Notes: a model not told the origin generated them from the letters alone. Counted from the stretch's first letter, positions 34,373 through 45,233 are shown. The stretch: DNA of 64,000 bases from Eubacterium sp. AF36-5BH (GCF_003460505.1 NZ_QTVG01000009.1:1-64000), one strand, 5' to 3'. Made by a program: numbers and translations.

Positions 34373-35551
34373 TTACTGAATTTTAATTAATTCTGCTGTA
34401 TTAACCGCTTCTTCAAACATTCTGTCGATTTCTTCAGCTAACTTCTTTTCTGAATTTCTGATAACGTTAATGTTAGGTTTAGTTACAGGATGTTTTGCAA
34501 CGAAAGTTGTACAACAATCTTCGTATGGAAGAATTGATGTTTCATATGTGCCAATATTCAATGAAATATCAATAATTTCCTGCTTGTCAAAAGCGATAAC
34601 CGGTCTGAATACAGGCATTGTACAAACATCATTTGTTGCAGCAAGACTTTGCATTGTCTGGCTTGCCACCTGACCAATTGATTCACCTGTAATAAGTCCC
34701 TGAGCATTTTCTTTGTTTGCGAAATATTCTGCAATTCGCATCATATATCTTCTCATAATAATAGTAAGCTCATCGTGGGGACATTTATCGTAAATATACA
34801 TCTGAATATCTGTAAAATTAACAACGTATAAATTCATTGGACCTGAATATTTTGAAACTAATTTTGCCAAATCCACAACCTTCTGCTTTGCTCTTTCTGA
34901 TGTGTATGGTGGTGCATGGAAATATACTGCATCAACTACAACACCACGTTTTGCAGTCATCCAACCTGCAACAGGGCTGTCAATTCCACCTGATAAAAGA
35001 AGCATTGCCTTTCCTGCTGTTCCTACAGGCATACCACCTGGTCCTGGAATAATCATTGAATAAATGTTAATATGATTTCTGATTTCTACATTAATTTCAA
35101 TGTCGGGATTATGAACATCTACTTTCAAGCCTTCAAAAGCATCTAAGATTTTTCCACCTAATTCTGCGTTAAGTTCCATTGAGTTCATTGGATAATTTTT
35201 TCTTGCACGTCTCGCCATTACCTTAAAAGTAAAATTCTTTTCAGGATATGTTTCATCAATATATTTAATTACCTGCTGTGCTAAATCTTCAAATCCATTA
35301 TCTTCAATCTGAACCATAGGACAAATTCCCACAATACCAAATACATGCTGAAGTGCATTTACTGCCTCATCAAAATCATATTCAGCATTTGCTATTGCAT
35401 AAATTCTTCCGTTTTCTTTTGTTACACTAAAATCTCCATCAATTTTATCTAATGCTCTTTTGGCGTTGTCAACTAAAGCATCTTCAAAAATATATCTGTT
35501 TTTTCCTTTTACACCTATTTCGGCGTACTTAATTAAAAACGATTTAAACAT
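34373..35551 (-). CDS. thiI: tRNA uracil 4-sulfurtransferase ThiI
   Basis: About 392 residues: an N-terminal ferredoxin-like part, a THUMP domain (about 60-165) and a PP-loop ATPase domain with SGGIDSP at 187-193. It makes 4-thiouridine at tRNA position 8 and may also feed sulfur to thiamine. The C-terminal rhodanese domain of E. coli ThiI is absent, normal for Firmicutes. The ATG at 35551 has GGAGGAG upstream; the earlier TTG-type frame start is not needed. The cysteine desulfurase upstream is its natural sulfur donor. Confidence 0.95.
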   Translation of the reverse strand: MFKSFLIKYAEIGVKGKNRYIFEDALVDNAKRALDKIDGDFSVTKENGRIYAIANAEYDFDEAVNALQHVFGIVGICPMVQIEDNGFEDLAQQVIKYIDETYPEKNFTFKVMARRARKNYPMNSMELNAELGGKILDAFEGLKVDVHNPDIEINVEIRNHINIYSMIIPGPGGMPVGTAGKAMLLLSGGIDSPVAGWMTAKRGVVVDAVYFHAPPYTSERAKQKVVDLAKLVSKYSGPMNLYVVNFTDIQMYIYDKCPHDELTIIMRRYMMRIAEYFANKENAQGLITGESIGQVASQTMQSLAATNDVCTMPVFRPVIAFDKQEIIDISLNIGTYETSILPYEDCCTTFVAKHPVTKPNINVIRNSEKKLAEEIDRMFEEAVNTAELIKIQ

Positions 35552-35734
35552 CTTTTCTCCTCCAACTATAAAATGTGTACTTACGCTCATATATTTCTCC
35601 TATAAAAATACTGGTATATTTGTGTTTTTTGGATTATCAAACGTGCTCTTCTTGTATGGTTCTATATGGATATATGCACTCTTATGCCTATATTATTCTT
35701 CGGTAATTTTCTGTGCTTACGTTTATGTGCCATT

Positions 35735-36889
35735 CTATCTACGCACGTATTTTCTCAAAATTGGTAACATTTGTTTTAACTGCTCTACGGCGTAATCAAT
35801 TTCTTCTTTTGTGTTGTCTTTGCAAAAACTAAATCTAACTGTAGAACCAAGTAAATCCTTGCCAATGCCCATTGCCTTTAAAGTTTCACTAATGGCTGGC
35901 TTGTTTGAAGAGCATGCACTACCTGCTGAAATATAAACGCCTTTATCTTCAAGAGCGTGCAATAAAACTTCGCTTCTTACTCCACTAAAGCTTGCGCTTA
36001 CAACGTGTGGTGCACCCTCTGCCCCTTTTCGACTGTTAATTGTCACACCATCAATTGTCTGCAAACTGTCAATTAGGTAGTCTTTTAACTCTGTCATTTT
36101 AGAAACATTTTCCTGCAAATTATCATAACAGTCTTTTGCTGCCTGTCCGATACCTGCAATTCCCGGAACATTTTCTGTTCCTGAACGCATTCCTTCCTGC
36201 TGACCACCACCTAAAATAAATGGATTAACTTTCGCATTTTTCTTTAGGTACATAAAACCTGTTCCCTTTGGTCCATGAATCTTATGACCACTAACCGTCA
36301 ATACATCAATGTTGCTTTTTCTTGGTTTTATTTCCAGCTTACCAAAAGCCTGAATTGCATCAACGTGATAAATAACATTTTTATTTACACTTTTTATATA
36401 CTTACCTATTTCTTCAACAGGTTCAATAGCTCCAACCTCGTTGTTTACATACATTATTGAAACTAAAATTGTATCTTCGCTCATTGCTTCTTTTAAAGCA
36501 TCAATGCTAACAACGCCATACTCATCAACGGGCAAATACGTTACTTCGCATCCCTGATTTTCAAGATACTTCATTGGACTTTTTACGGAAGCATGCTCAA
36601 CCATTGTTGTTATAATTTTATTACCGTTTCGCTTATTAGCTTCCACTGCACCTCTAATAGCCCAGTTATTTGACTCAGTACCACCTGATGTAAAATAAAT
36701 TTCCTTTGGGTCTACCTTCAATATTTTAGCTATATTTTCCTGAGCTGTTTTTAAATATTTTTCAGCATTAACGCCAACCATATGCATTGACGATGGATTT
36801 CCATAGTCTTCCACCATTACTTTTACAACAATATCTTTTACAGCTTCAGATACCTTGGTTGTTGCTGAATTATCAAAATATGCTTCCAT
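35735..36889 (-). CDS. Cysteine desulfurase (IscS/NifS family)
   Basis: A 384-residue PLP enzyme that removes sulfur from cysteine as a protein persulfide. The PLP lysine lies in SGHKIHGPKGTGF, the catalytic Cys in SAGSACSSNKPA, and the N-terminus is MEAYFDNSATTKV. It sits directly ahead of thiI, so it most likely supplies sulfur for 4-thiouridine, like NifZ with ThiI in Bacillus. rsmE ends one base before its start. Confidence 0.94.
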   Translation of the reverse strand: MEAYFDNSATTKVSEAVKDIVVKVMVEDYGNPSSMHMVGVNAEKYLKTAQENIAKILKVDPKEIYFTSGGTESNNWAIRGAVEANKRNGNKIITTMVEHASVKSPMKYLENQGCEVTYLPVDEYGVVSIDALKEAMSEDTILVSIMYVNNEVGAIEPVEEIGKYIKSVNKNVIYHVDAIQAFGKLEIKPRKSNIDVLTVSGHKIHGPKGTGFMYLKKNAKVNPFILGGGQQEGMRSGTENVPGIAGIGQAAKDCYDNLQENVSKMTELKDYLIDSLQTIDGVTINSRKGAEGAPHVVSASFSGVRSEVLLHALEDKGVYISAGSACSSNKPAISETLKAMGIGKDLLGSTVRFSFCKDNTKEEIDYAVEQLKQMLPILRKYVRR

Positions 36890-36890
36890 T

Positions 36891-37628
36891 TTATTCCTCC
36901 ATTAAGTACATTAAAACAGCCATCACTGTCATACCCGCCGTTTCTGTACGCAATATTCTTTTACCAAGAGTTATTTCTTCTGCTCCATTGTCTTTTGCTG
37001 TTTGAACTTCCTCTTTAGAAAAACCACCTTCTGAGCCAATAAAAATTCCCACAGACATACCTGGTTCAATTTTTGAAATAATCTCTCTTGTATATACCAT
37101 ATTTTTTGCTTCTTCATAAGGTATGAGAATCATATCCAGTTCTTTTGCTTTTTCCACAGCCTCTTTAAAAGTATGAACCTCTGCTACTTCCGGTATAATA
37201 CCGCGCTTTGACTGTTTTGCGGCACTTTCCGCAATGGCATTCCAGCGTTTCACTTTATTAGCTGCCTTCTTTGCATCTAATTTCACTACGCAACGTTTTG
37301 TTGACATTGGCACTATCTGATAAGCACCAAGTTCCACCATTTTCTGTATAATGGTTTCCATTTTGTCACCTTTAGGCAATGCCTGAAACAAAGTAACTTT
37401 AATTGGTAACTCTCTTGTTTCGCCATTAATATCTTCTATTTTTGCTGTGATTTCATCATCTGCAATTTTCTCCACACTACAAATGTATTCCTTGTCACTT
37501 CCGTCACTTATTAAGATTGTCTCGCCAATTTTCATACGCAAAACATTTTTTATATGATTCACGTCTTTTCCAACTATTACTATTGATTCTTCCCCAATTT
37601 GATTTGGTTCAACAAAAAATCTGTACAT
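36891..37628 (-). CDS. rsmE: 16S rRNA (uracil1498-N3)-methyltransferase RsmE
   Basis: A 245-residue SPOUT methyltransferase starting MYRFFVEPNQ. It has the knot motifs IFIGSEGGFSKEE and LGKRILRTETA. It methylates U1498 in 16S rRNA. The ATG at 37628 has AGGAG 7 bases before it, so the upstream 16 codons are excluded. prmA precedes it, a common pair in Firmicutes. Confidence 0.95.
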   Translation of the reverse strand: MYRFFVEPNQIGEESIVIVGKDVNHIKNVLRMKIGETILISDGSDKEYICSVEKIADDEITAKIEDINGETRELPIKVTLFQALPKGDKMETIIQKMVELGAYQIVPMSTKRCVVKLDAKKAANKVKRWNAIAESAAKQSKRGIIPEVAEVHTFKEAVEKAKELDMILIPYEEAKNMVYTREIISKIEPGMSVGIFIGSEGGFSKEEVQTAKDNGAEEITLGKRILRTETAGMTVMAVLMYLMEE

Positions 37629-37645
37629 TTTTTCTCCTAAATATT

Positions 37646-38611
37646 TTACTGTAATTTTGCCATAACTGCGCGCCAATCGCCCTGCTTTACCACATCTGTT
37701 AATTGTAATTTTTCATTCTTTTTTACGGCTTCTTTTACATCGTCTTCTTTCATATAAATAATTCCTGATGAAATAAATATGCCGTTTGGTTTTAAAAATC
37801 TGTCAACTATTCCTGCTATTGGAATAATTACGTCAGCCAAAATGTTTGCTACAACAATGTCATATTTCTCTGTTTCAAATTTTTTCTGCATTTTTGTATC
37901 TTCCAATATATTTCCAGCAAGCACTTCCACATCGTCCATTAACATCTTATTTACTGCAAAATTTTCTCCTACAGCTTCAATTGCCGCCGGGTCAATGTCA
38001 GTCATTGTAACTTCTGCTGCTCCTAGTTTTTTTGCAACAATTGAAAGTATGCCGCTTCCGCAACCTAAATCCAAAACTTTATCTCCCGGCTTTACATATT
38101 TTATAAGCTGCTTAATACAAAGCTGAGTTGTGTCATGTTTTCCTGTGCCAAATGCAGTTCCCGGATCAATTTCTATCATTTCCATGTTCTTGTGACTTTC
38201 ATCAAGTTCTTCCCAAGTTGGCTTAATGAAGAAATTATCTACTGTAAATGACTTGAAATATTTCTTCCAATTGTTTACCCAGTCTACATCTTCTGTCATA
38301 GTTTTCTCGATGGTGCCTTCACCTACATCTAGAAATGACTTTGCTTCTTTTAACTTTTCTCTCAAAGTATCAAGTAACTTTTCATTGTCCGCATCCTGTG
38401 AATCTTCCTCTGTGTAAAAACTTACATAAGCTGTTCCATCATCTTCCGGCAAATCTGCTAAATAATCTATAAATTGTGCTTTTTTCTCTTCCTCTGTTAG
38501 TTGTATATTATCTTCAACTTCCATACCTGTTATTCCAAGATCAATTAAAATACTACACACGAAATCACTTGCCTGTGTTGTAGTTTTCAATCTATATTTA
38601 TTCCACTTCAT
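37646..38611 (-). CDS. prmA: Ribosomal protein L11 methyltransferase
   Basis: A 321-residue class I methyltransferase with motif I as LDLGCGSGILSI, DPGTAFGTGKHDTT before it, and the substrate-binding N-terminal domain starting MKWNKYRLKTTTQASD. It methylates ribosomal protein L11. It follows dnaJ in most Firmicutes; here a 722-base gap with a tandem array separates them. Confidence 0.95.
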   Translation of the reverse strand: MKWNKYRLKTTTQASDFVCSILIDLGITGMEVEDNIQLTEEEKKAQFIDYLADLPEDDGTAYVSFYTEEDSQDADNEKLLDTLREKLKEAKSFLDVGEGTIEKTMTEDVDWVNNWKKYFKSFTVDNFFIKPTWEELDESHKNMEMIEIDPGTAFGTGKHDTTQLCIKQLIKYVKPGDKVLDLGCGSGILSIVAKKLGAAEVTMTDIDPAAIEAVGENFAVNKMLMDDVEVLAGNILEDTKMQKKFETEKYDIVVANILADVIIPIAGIVDRFLKPNGIFISSGIIYMKEDDVKEAVKKNEKLQLTDVVKQGDWRAVMAKLQ

Positions 38612-38754
38612 AGAAACTCCAATCTTCTTTTCAATTCATATTTATAAATTATTACTATAAAACTAAAATATCATAACACACATAGAGAATTTAAGCAAAT
38701 TTATCAATTTTCTTGTCATTTGTTTTCTTATCATTTTTAGATATTTTCAATCTT

Positions 38755-39168
38755 TCCACCCTTTTAGATTGTTATAACTTCTTAGGGGTGGATTTTCTGA
38801 CATTTCTTCGATTTTTTCTTCTCATATTTTTCTATATTTTCAGTTTTTTCCACCCCTTTAGATTGTTATGACTCCTTAGGGGTGGATTTCCTGACATTTC
38901 TTCAATTTTCTCTTCTCATATTTTTCTATATTTTCAGTTTTTTCCACCCCTTTAGATTGTTATAACTTCTTAGGGGTGGATTTTCTGACATTTCTTCGAT
39001 TTTTTCTTCTCATATTTTTCTATATTTTCAGTTTTTTCCACCCCTTTAGATTGTTATGACTTCTTAGGGGTGGATTTTCAGACATTTCTTCGATTTTTTC
39101 TTCTCATATTTTTCTATATTTTCAGTTTTTTCCACCCCTTTAGATTGTTATGACTCCTTAGGGGTGGA
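38755..39168. repeat. 94-bp tandem array with five hairpin units
   Basis: The 38-bp block that begins TCCACCC and ends GGGGTGGA starts at 38755, 38849, 38943, 39037 and 39131, an exact period of 94 bases. Each block has a 9-bp stem (TCCACCCCT with AGGGGTGGA). The intervening 56 bases, pyrimidine-rich on the plus strand, are also nearly identical. The period is not a multiple of three, so the array is not coding. It lies after the dnaJ terminator and before prmA. The rest of the 722-base gap has no gene. Confidence 0.92.
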
Positions 39169-39265
39169 AACACCATAATACCTGCCATAACTGTATCCCC
39201 CGAGCAATAGCAAATTAAGCCAAAAGACAAAAGAATGAATAGAGCCACACAAATAAGATATAACC

Positions 39266-39315
39266 AAAAGAGCCGTGCCTTAACAACTCTAAATTGTTAA
39301 AGCGACAGCTCTTTT
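39266..39315 (-). terminator. dnaJ terminator
   Basis: A long imperfect stem with AAAAGAGC and GCTCTTTT at its ends and TTAACAA with TTGTTAA inside, around the loop CTCTAAA. On the minus strand it ends in TTTT. It lies 19 bases after the dnaJ stop. Confidence 0.82.
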
Positions 39316-39333
39316 CCATCCATATTTCCTAAA

Positions 39334-40500
39334 CTAGAAAAATTTCTTTTTCTTCTTTTTTGTTTTCTCGTGTTCTGATTTGTTATCATCAAATTCCTTT
39401 AATGAATTTCCTGAAATCTCGTCAAGTTTCTTGATTAAGTCTTTTTGTTCATTGTTAAGTTTTGTTGGAACCTTAACAACTAGTGTTGAATACTGATCAC
39501 CTCTTGCATTCTGATTGTGTACATTGCATACACCTTTTCCTCTTAATCTAATGCGGGTACCTGTTTGTGTTCCAGGCTTAATGTTGAACTTAACATCGCC
39601 ATCTACTGTCTTAACACGAATGTCGCCACCTAAAGCAGCCTGTGCAAAAGATATAGATGTTGTTGTATATAAATCCATTCCATTACGTTCAAATTCATTA
39701 CTTGGAATTACTCTGATATCTACAAGTAAATCACCTCTTGGGCCACCATTTATTCCAGGCTCGCCTTCTCCTGTTTTTCTGATTCTCTGCATATCGTCTA
39801 TACCTGCAGGGATATCAATTGTGATTTTCTTTCTTGTAGACTTGTAGCCTACTCCATGACAGTCCGGACATTTTTCTTTAATGACTTTACCTGTACCATT
39901 ACAGTCCGGGCAAACCTGTGTGCTTTGCATCATGCCAAACATAGTCTGCTGACGTGATACATACTGTCCTTTACCACCACATTTGCTACATGTTTCAGGA
40001 GATGTGCCTGGCTTTGCTCCACTACCTTTACAAGTGCTACATTCTTCCTTAAAGTTAGTTGTAACTTCTTTCTTACAGCCAAATACAGCCTCTTCAAAAG
40101 TAATACGGAGTCCTGTTCTAACGTCGGCTCCACGTCTTGGTCCATTGCTAGGGCCTCTACGTCCACCGCCACCGAATAGGTCGCCAAAAATGTCTCCAAA
40201 TCCACTTCCGCCAAAAATATCACCGAAGTCAAAATTGTTAAAATCAAATCCGCCGGAGCCACCTGCACCACCATCAAAGGCAGCATGACCAAACTGGTCA
40301 TACTGTCTTCTCTTGTCTGCATCACTAAGCACTGCGTATGCTTCAGATGCCTCTTTAAATTTTGTGGCAGCTTCCTCATCACCCGGATTTGCATCGGGAT
40401 GATATTTCTTGGCTAATTTTCTATATGCTTTCTTTATTGTTGCTTCGTCAGCGTTCTTATCAACGCCTAGCACTTCATAATAATCTCTTTTATCTGCCAT
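39334..40500 (-). CDS. dnaJ: Chaperone DnaJ
   Basis: A 388-residue type I J-protein that feeds substrates to DnaK. It has a J domain with HPD (KYHPDANPG), a Gly/Phe-rich stretch, and four zinc-binding repeats ([32 protein letters not shown]). A C-terminal substrate domain and a Lys-rich tail follow. Last gene of the hrcA operon, 8 bases after dnaK. Confidence 0.97.
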   Translation of the reverse strand: MADKRDYYEVLGVDKNADEATIKKAYRKLAKKYHPDANPGDEEAATKFKEASEAYAVLSDADKRRQYDQFGHAAFDGGAGGSGGFDFNNFDFGDIFGGSGFGDIFGDLFGGGGRRGPSNGPRRGADVRTGLRITFEEAVFGCKKEVTTNFKEECSTCKGSGAKPGTSPETCSKCGGKGQYVSRQQTMFGMMQSTQVCPDCNGTGKVIKEKCPDCHGVGYKSTRKKITIDIPAGIDDMQRIRKTGEGEPGINGGPRGDLLVDIRVIPSNEFERNGMDLYTTTSISFAQAALGGDIRVKTVDGDVKFNIKPGTQTGTRIRLRGKGVCNVHNQNARGDQYSTLVVKVPTKLNNEQKDLIKKLDEISGNSLKEFDDNKSEHEKTKKKKKKFF

Positions 40501-40508
40501 GATCTATT

Positions 40509-42362
40509 TTAAACCTCTGTAAAGTCTCCATCTACTACATCATCTTCGGGTTTTGAACCTGCTCCCATGTCAGGACCTGCACCCTGTGCTCCTGCAGCCT
40601 GTGCCTGTTCATACATCTTTGAGAATAACTGCTGTGCAGAATTCATTAATTTTTCTTTTCCAGCCTTTAATTCTTCAACCTGAGCTTCTGTTGGTTCATT
40701 TTCACCAATTGCTGCTACTGTTGCTTTTAATGCATCAATGTCAGCCTGAACAGCCTGCTTATCAGCATCTGCCAATTTATCACCAGCTTCATTCATTGCT
40801 GTTTCTGTCTGTGTGATAATTGAATCAGCTTCGTTCTTAGCATCAATTGCTTCCTTACGTTTCTTATCAGCTGCTTCAAATTCTGCAGCTTCTTTTACAG
40901 CCTTATCAATATCTTCATCTGACATATTTGAACCTGCTGTAATTGTGATGTGCTGTTCCTTACCTGTTCCAAGGTCCTTAGCTGATACATTTACGATACC
41001 GTTTGCATCAATATCGAATGTAACTTCAATCTGTGGAACACCTCTTCTTGCTGGTGGAATTCCATCAAGTCTGAACTGACCAAGTGATTTATTATCTCTG
41101 GCAAACTGTCTTTCACCCTGTACAACATTGATATCAACGGCTGTCTGGTTATCTGCTGCTGTTGAGAAAATCTGGCTCTTCTTTGTAGGAATTGTTGTGT
41201 TTCTTTCAATAAGTCTTGTAGCTACACCACCCATTGTTTCAATTGATAATGAAAGTGGAGTTACATCAAGAAGAAGGATATCGCCGGCACCTGCATCACC
41301 TGCTAATTTACCACCCTGAATTGAAGCACCAAGTGCAACACATTCATCAGGATTCATCTTCTTGGAAGGTTCATGACCTGTTAACTGTTTTACCTTATCC
41401 TGTACAGCAGGGATTCTTGTAGAACCACCAACTAATAATACTTTGCTAAGTTCTGATGCTGAAATTCCTGCATCCTTTAAAGCATTCTGTACAGGGATTG
41501 CTGTTCTTTCAACTAAGTCTCTTGTTAATTCATCAAATTTAGCCTTTGTAAGTGTCATATTTAAATGCTGTGGTCCCTGTTCATTTGCTGTAATGAATGG
41601 GATGTTAATTTCAACCTGAGTAGCTGATGAAAGTTTCTTCTTTGCATCTTCTGCTTCAGCTTTAATTCTTTCCATAGCCATCTTGTCACCTGAAAGGTCA
41701 ATTCCTGTCTTTGACTTAAAGTCTGCTACCATGTAGTCCATAACTTTCTTATCAAAGTCATCACCACCAAGTTTGTTATCACCGTTTGTTGCTAAAACTT
41801 CGATTACGCCATCACCGATTTCGATAACAGATACATCAAATGTACCACCACCTAAATCGTATACCATAATCTTCTGTTCGCCTTCGTTGTCAAGACCATA
41901 AGCTAAAGCTGCGGCTGTTGGCTCGTTGATAATTCTCTTAACATCAAGTCCTGCAATCTTACCGGCATCTTTTGTAGCCTGTCTCTGAGCATCGTTAAAG
42001 TAAGCAGGTACTGTAATAACAGCTTCTGTAACTTTTTCACCAAGATAAGCTTCTGCATCAGCTTTTAACTTCTGAAGAATCATAGCTGAAATAGCCTGTG
42101 GTGTATATTCTTTTCCTGCTACATTTGCCTTGTAATCTGTTCCCATATGTCTTTTAATTGATGAGATTGTTCCTTCTGCGTTTGTAACAGCCTGACGTTT
42201 AGCCTGCTCACCAACTAATCTTTCTCCATCTTTCTTAAATGCTACTACTGATGGAGTTGTTCTTGCTCCGTCTGCATTTGTGATAACTGTAGGTTCTCCA
42301 CCTTCCATAACAGCTACACATGAGTTTGTTGTTCCTAAATCAATACCAATAATCTTTCCCAT
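40509..42362 (-). CDS. dnaK: Chaperone DnaK (Hsp70)
   Basis: A 617-residue Hsp70. It opens with [21 protein letters not shown] and has the further ATPase signatures [13 protein letters not shown] and [13 protein letters not shown] beta substrate domain and a helical lid with an acidic tail follow. It works with DnaJ and GrpE from the same operon. AGGAGG precedes the ATG. Confidence 0.98.
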   Translation of the reverse strand: MGKIIGIDLGTTNSCVAVMEGGEPTVITNADGARTTPSVVAFKKDGERLVGEQAKRQAVTNAEGTISSIKRHMGTDYKANVAGKEYTPQAISAMILQKLKADAEAYLGEKVTEAVITVPAYFNDAQRQATKDAGKIAGLDVKRIINEPTAAALAYGLDNEGEQKIMVYDLGGGTFDVSVIEIGDGVIEVLATNGDNKLGGDDFDKKVMDYMVADFKSKTGIDLSGDKMAMERIKAEAEDAKKKLSSATQVEINIPFITANEQGPQHLNMTLTKAKFDELTRDLVERTAIPVQNALKDAGISASELSKVLLVGGSTRIPAVQDKVKQLTGHEPSKKMNPDECVALGASIQGGKLAGDAGAGDILLLDVTPLSLSIETMGGVATRLIERNTTIPTKKSQIFSTAADNQTAVDINVVQGERQFARDNKSLGQFRLDGIPPARRGVPQIEVTFDIDANGIVNVSAKDLGTGKEQHITITAGSNMSDEDIDKAVKEAAEFEAADKKRKEAIDAKNEADSIITQTETAMNEAGDKLADADKQAVQADIDALKATVAAIGENEPTEAQVEELKAGKEKLMNSAQQLFSKMYEQAQAAGAQGAGPDMGAGSKPEDDVVDGDFTEV

Positions 42363-42404
42363 TTTATTTTCCTCCTAATAAATATATGATTATTTCAAAT
42401 AAAA

Positions 42405-43031
42405 CTAATTAGCTACTTTTACCATACTGTGTCTTACCACTGCATCTCTGTATTTATACCCTTTCTGTAATTCCTCTGACACAACGTTTTCACCAAGTTC
42501 GTCATTGTCTTCATGCATTACAGCATTGTGAAGTTCAGGATCAAATTCCTTTCCCTTCGCCTCAATTGCTTCAACTCCAATATCTTCAAGAGTCTGAAGT
42601 AACTGTTTATATATAAGATTCATTCCCTGTCCTACAGGTGATTCTAAATCTTCTTCACTAAGTGCTGCAACTCCTCTTTCGAAGTTATCAACTACAGGTA
42701 AAATCTTTTCAATAATTGATTTTGCGCCTGTTTCAAACATTGCTGTTTTTTCTTTATCACTTCTGCTTCTAAAATTTTGAAATTCTGCAAATAGTCTTTG
42801 ATATTTATCATTAAGTTCTTCTATTTGCTCATCTCTCTTATCTTTTCGCTTAAAGCCTTTTTTCTTTTTCTTTTCAGTTTTCTCTTCTGAAGCATCTTCC
42901 GTTTCCTGTGTTTCATTAGATTCTTCAGCCTTCTCTTCTGAATTCTCAACTTCTTGGTTCTCTTCCACTGTAGATGTTTCTTCCACATCCACTTCCTGGT
43001 TTTCTTCCAAGTCCTTATTTTCCTTTTCCAT
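42405..43031 (-). CDS. grpE: Nucleotide exchange factor GrpE
   Basis: About 208 residues. A long acidic, Glu-rich N-terminus is followed by a Lys patch, the dimer-forming helix (EELNDKYQRLFAEFQNFRSR) and a beta domain ending KGYKYRDAVVRHSMVKVA. It releases ADP from DnaK. The ATG at 43031 has AAAGGAAAG ahead of it. The frame's earlier start would fall inside hrcA and is rejected. Confidence 0.95.
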   Translation of the reverse strand: MEKENKDLEENQEVDVEETSTVEENQEVENSEEKAEESNETQETEDASEEKTEKKKKKGFKRKDKRDEQIEELNDKYQRLFAEFQNFRSRSDKEKTAMFETGAKSIIEKILPVVDNFERGVAALSEEDLESPVGQGMNLIYKQLLQTLEDIGVEAIEAKGKEFDPELHNAVMHEDNDELGENVVSEELQKGYKYRDAVVRHSMVKVAN

Positions 43032-43050
43032 TGGACTTTCCTTTCTAAAT

Positions 43051-44094
43051 TTATTCTTTGTCGTTAAAGTTTTCATTTAACTGTTCTTTTACAACTCTTA
43101 ATGTTTCAACAACCTTTTCATAATCCATTCTCTTTGGACCAATGATACCAATTGTTCCTTTGAAACCATCTTCTAATTCGTAAGTAGCAGTTACAACACT
43201 GCAATCCTTCATGGACTGAACCGGACTCTCATCACCGATGTAAACCTGAATTCCGGTTTCCTCATCACTTTCATTAATCAATTCTGTTAACTGTGATTTT
43301 TCTTCCAGTGTGGTAAGAAGCTGACTTGCTCTTTCCTTATCACTAAGTTCAGGATATTTAAAAATATTTGTTGCTCCTGATGTGTAAATCTTCATTTGCT
43401 CCTCAGTGGAAATGGCTTCTGTTATTGCTTTAAGCACTTCATTAACCAAATCCTCATATTCACCTGCCTGTGAAGTCAATGCTGAAATAACACCTAAGTT
43501 AATTTCCTCTAAAGTCAAACCTGCAAGTGCTGTATTGAGCGCCACGTTAAGTCTCACTATCATTTCCTGACTTACAACTCTGTCAACATTAACAATCTTA
43601 TTCACTACATGGTTCTTATCGGAAACCACTGTGCACAACAACTGTTTTTCTTCAAGTACAGATAACTGTATGAATTTGATTTTGTTTCCCTGAGACTTTG
43701 GAGAAGAAACCATTGTGGCATAGTTTGTATTGTTTGCTAAAACCTTTGCCATATTCTGGAGAAGTGTCTCAACCTTGTCAACTTTTTCAATTAAAAAGTC
43801 TTCCTTCTCGCTAACCTTCTTCTCACGCTCATCTAATTCTGACATCTTATCTTTGAGCATGTGGTCTACGTAAAATCGATAACCTTTATCAGTAGGAATT
43901 CTACCTGCTGATGTATGAGGCTGAACTATATAACCCATTTCCTCAAGATCAGACATTTCATTTCTGATTGTTGCTGAACTAAGATTCAAATCTGTGTATT
44001 TAGAAATTGTTCTTGAGCCAACCGGTTCCCCTGTCTCTAAGTAATTCCTAATTACTGCATCCAGAATCTTTTCTTTTCTTTCATTCAGTTCCAT
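43051..44094 (-). CDS. hrcA: Heat-inducible repressor HrcA
   Basis: A 347-residue repressor of class I heat-shock genes. The N-terminal winged helix includes YLETGEPVGSRTISKY and LSSATIRNEMSDLEEMGY, followed by a GAF-like domain and a C-terminal part ending GPKRMDYEKVVETL. It binds the CIRCE operator that lies 31 bases upstream of its own start, so it represses its own operon. Confidence 0.96.
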   Translation of the reverse strand: MELNERKEKILDAVIRNYLETGEPVGSRTISKYTDLNLSSATIRNEMSDLEEMGYIVQPHTSAGRIPTDKGYRFYVDHMLKDKMSELDEREKKVSEKEDFLIEKVDKVETLLQNMAKVLANNTNYATMVSSPKSQGNKIKFIQLSVLEEKQLLCTVVSDKNHVVNKIVNVDRVVSQEMIVRLNVALNTALAGLTLEEINLGVISALTSQAGEYEDLVNEVLKAITEAISTEEQMKIYTSGATNIFKYPELSDKERASQLLTTLEEKSQLTELINESDEETGIQVYIGDESPVQSMKDCSVVTATYELEDGFKGTIGIIGPKRMDYEKVVETLRVVKEQLNENFNDKE

Positions 44095-44124
44095 AGATTA
44101 CTCCTTTCTATGGTTTTAAGATTA

Positions 44125-44151
44125 TTAGCACTCGTGTTGTTTGAGTGCTAA
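44125..44151. promoter_or_regulatory. CIRCE operator (HrcA binding site)
   Basis: TTAGCACTC at 44125-44133, nine bases, GAGTGCTAA at 44143-44151: a perfect match to the CIRCE consensus, placed between the promoter and hrcA. Confidence 0.97.
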
Positions 44152-44168
44152 CATCTTTTCTATGGTCT

Positions 44169-44197
44169 AATCTATCACTATCAATATTCTTTGTCAA
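44169..44197 (-). promoter_or_regulatory. Promoter of hrcA-grpE-dnaK-dnaJ
   Basis: On the minus strand TTGACA (44192-44197) and TAGATT (44169-44174) with a 17-base spacer, 18 bases ahead of the CIRCE element. A consensus -35 and a fair -10 box. Confidence 0.8.
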
Positions 44198-44399
44198 CAC
44201 TTTATTTTAAAAAGAATTGTAAATTAAATGTTAAAAAAAGTTGTCATTATTTTAATACTCTTAAGTCCGTTAAACTATAGAATATTATCCTAACAACAAC
44301 TTTCTTATTCTCTTTAACATAAACACTTTAATTGATTTTATGTTAATGCTTTATATTTTCTTATTTTCTTTGTTCTTATATAAGACCATAAACCAAGAA

Positions 44400-45233
44400 T
44401 TACTCTGCCACATAAACAATTCCGTATGCTTCAGGTCCGATGTGTGTACCAATTGTTGGTCCAATCTGTAATCTGTCTGAAACTTCAATATTAGCTTCTT
44501 TCAATCTGTCTGTAAAAGTTTCATTATTTACAGTTCCAATTGAATACATGCTGTAAACCGGGAAGTCTGTATTAATTGTGTCGTTTGAAATCAACTTCAT
44601 AATATCATTTAAAGCTTTTTTCTTTCCAATGCTCTTTGCCTTAATACCTACTTTTCCATCTTCTGTAAAATAAATTAAAGGTTTTATTTTTGCAATTGTG
44701 CCAATTCCTGCTTCGATTTTTGACAAGCGACCACCTTTATACAAATTATCCAATGTATCAAGCACTGCATACATTCTAACCTTTGGCTGAATTTCTTTAA
44801 TAGCAGCAACTATTTCTTCTGCTGTCTTCCCACTGTCTCTTAGCTGAATACCATAATCAACTAAAACTTTGATAACAAAAGTAGCCGATAACGAATCAAC
44901 TATATGTATCTTATCATATTCAACCATGTTCTTAGCTAATGTGGCACTTTGAATCAAGCCACTTAAACCTGATGAAAGTAAAATACATATAAGTTCGTCT
45001 CCATCTGCCTTAATTTTTTCAAATATATCAATAAAATCCTGCGGTGATGGCTGCGCTGTTTTAGGGAACTCCTCTGATTCCTGTGTTAATTTATAAAATT
45101 CATCCTTAGAAATTTCGCCGTCTCTAAAACTCTTATCTCCTATACTAATTGCTATTGGTATGTACTCTATCCCTTTTTCCTGTAACTGTTCCTTATTACA
45201 ATCAGAACCTGAGTCAATTAAAAATTTTATCAT
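44400..45233 (-). CDS. DegV family fatty acid-binding protein
   Basis: About 277 residues with the DegV pattern: IKFLIDSGSDCNKEQL at the start, TAQPSPQDFIDIFEK, LLSSGLSGLIQSA and LDNLYKGGRLSKIE. These proteins bind a fatty acid and in FakB form present it to the kinase FakA. No kinase gene is nearby. The ATG at 45233 has AAGGAGA upstream; the earlier 7 codons are excluded. Confidence 0.92.
   Translation of the reverse strand: MIKFLIDSGSDCNKEQLQEKGIEYIPIAISIGDKSFRDGEISKDEFYKLTQESEEFPKTAQPSPQDFIDIFEKIKADGDELICILLSSGLSGLIQSATLAKNMVEYDKIHIVDSLSATFVIKVLVDYGIQLRDSGKTAEEIVAAIKEIQPKVRMYAVLDTLDNLYKGGRLSKIEAGIGTIAKIKPLIYFTEDGKVGIKAKSIGKKKALNDIMKLISNDTINTDFPVYSMYSIGTVNNETFTDRLKEANIEVSDRLQIGPTIGTHIGPEAYGIVYVAE

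Noticed and set aside
38755..39168. CRISPR array
   Set aside because: The parts between the repeated blocks are also near-identical, so there are no unique spacers. No cas gene is in the window.
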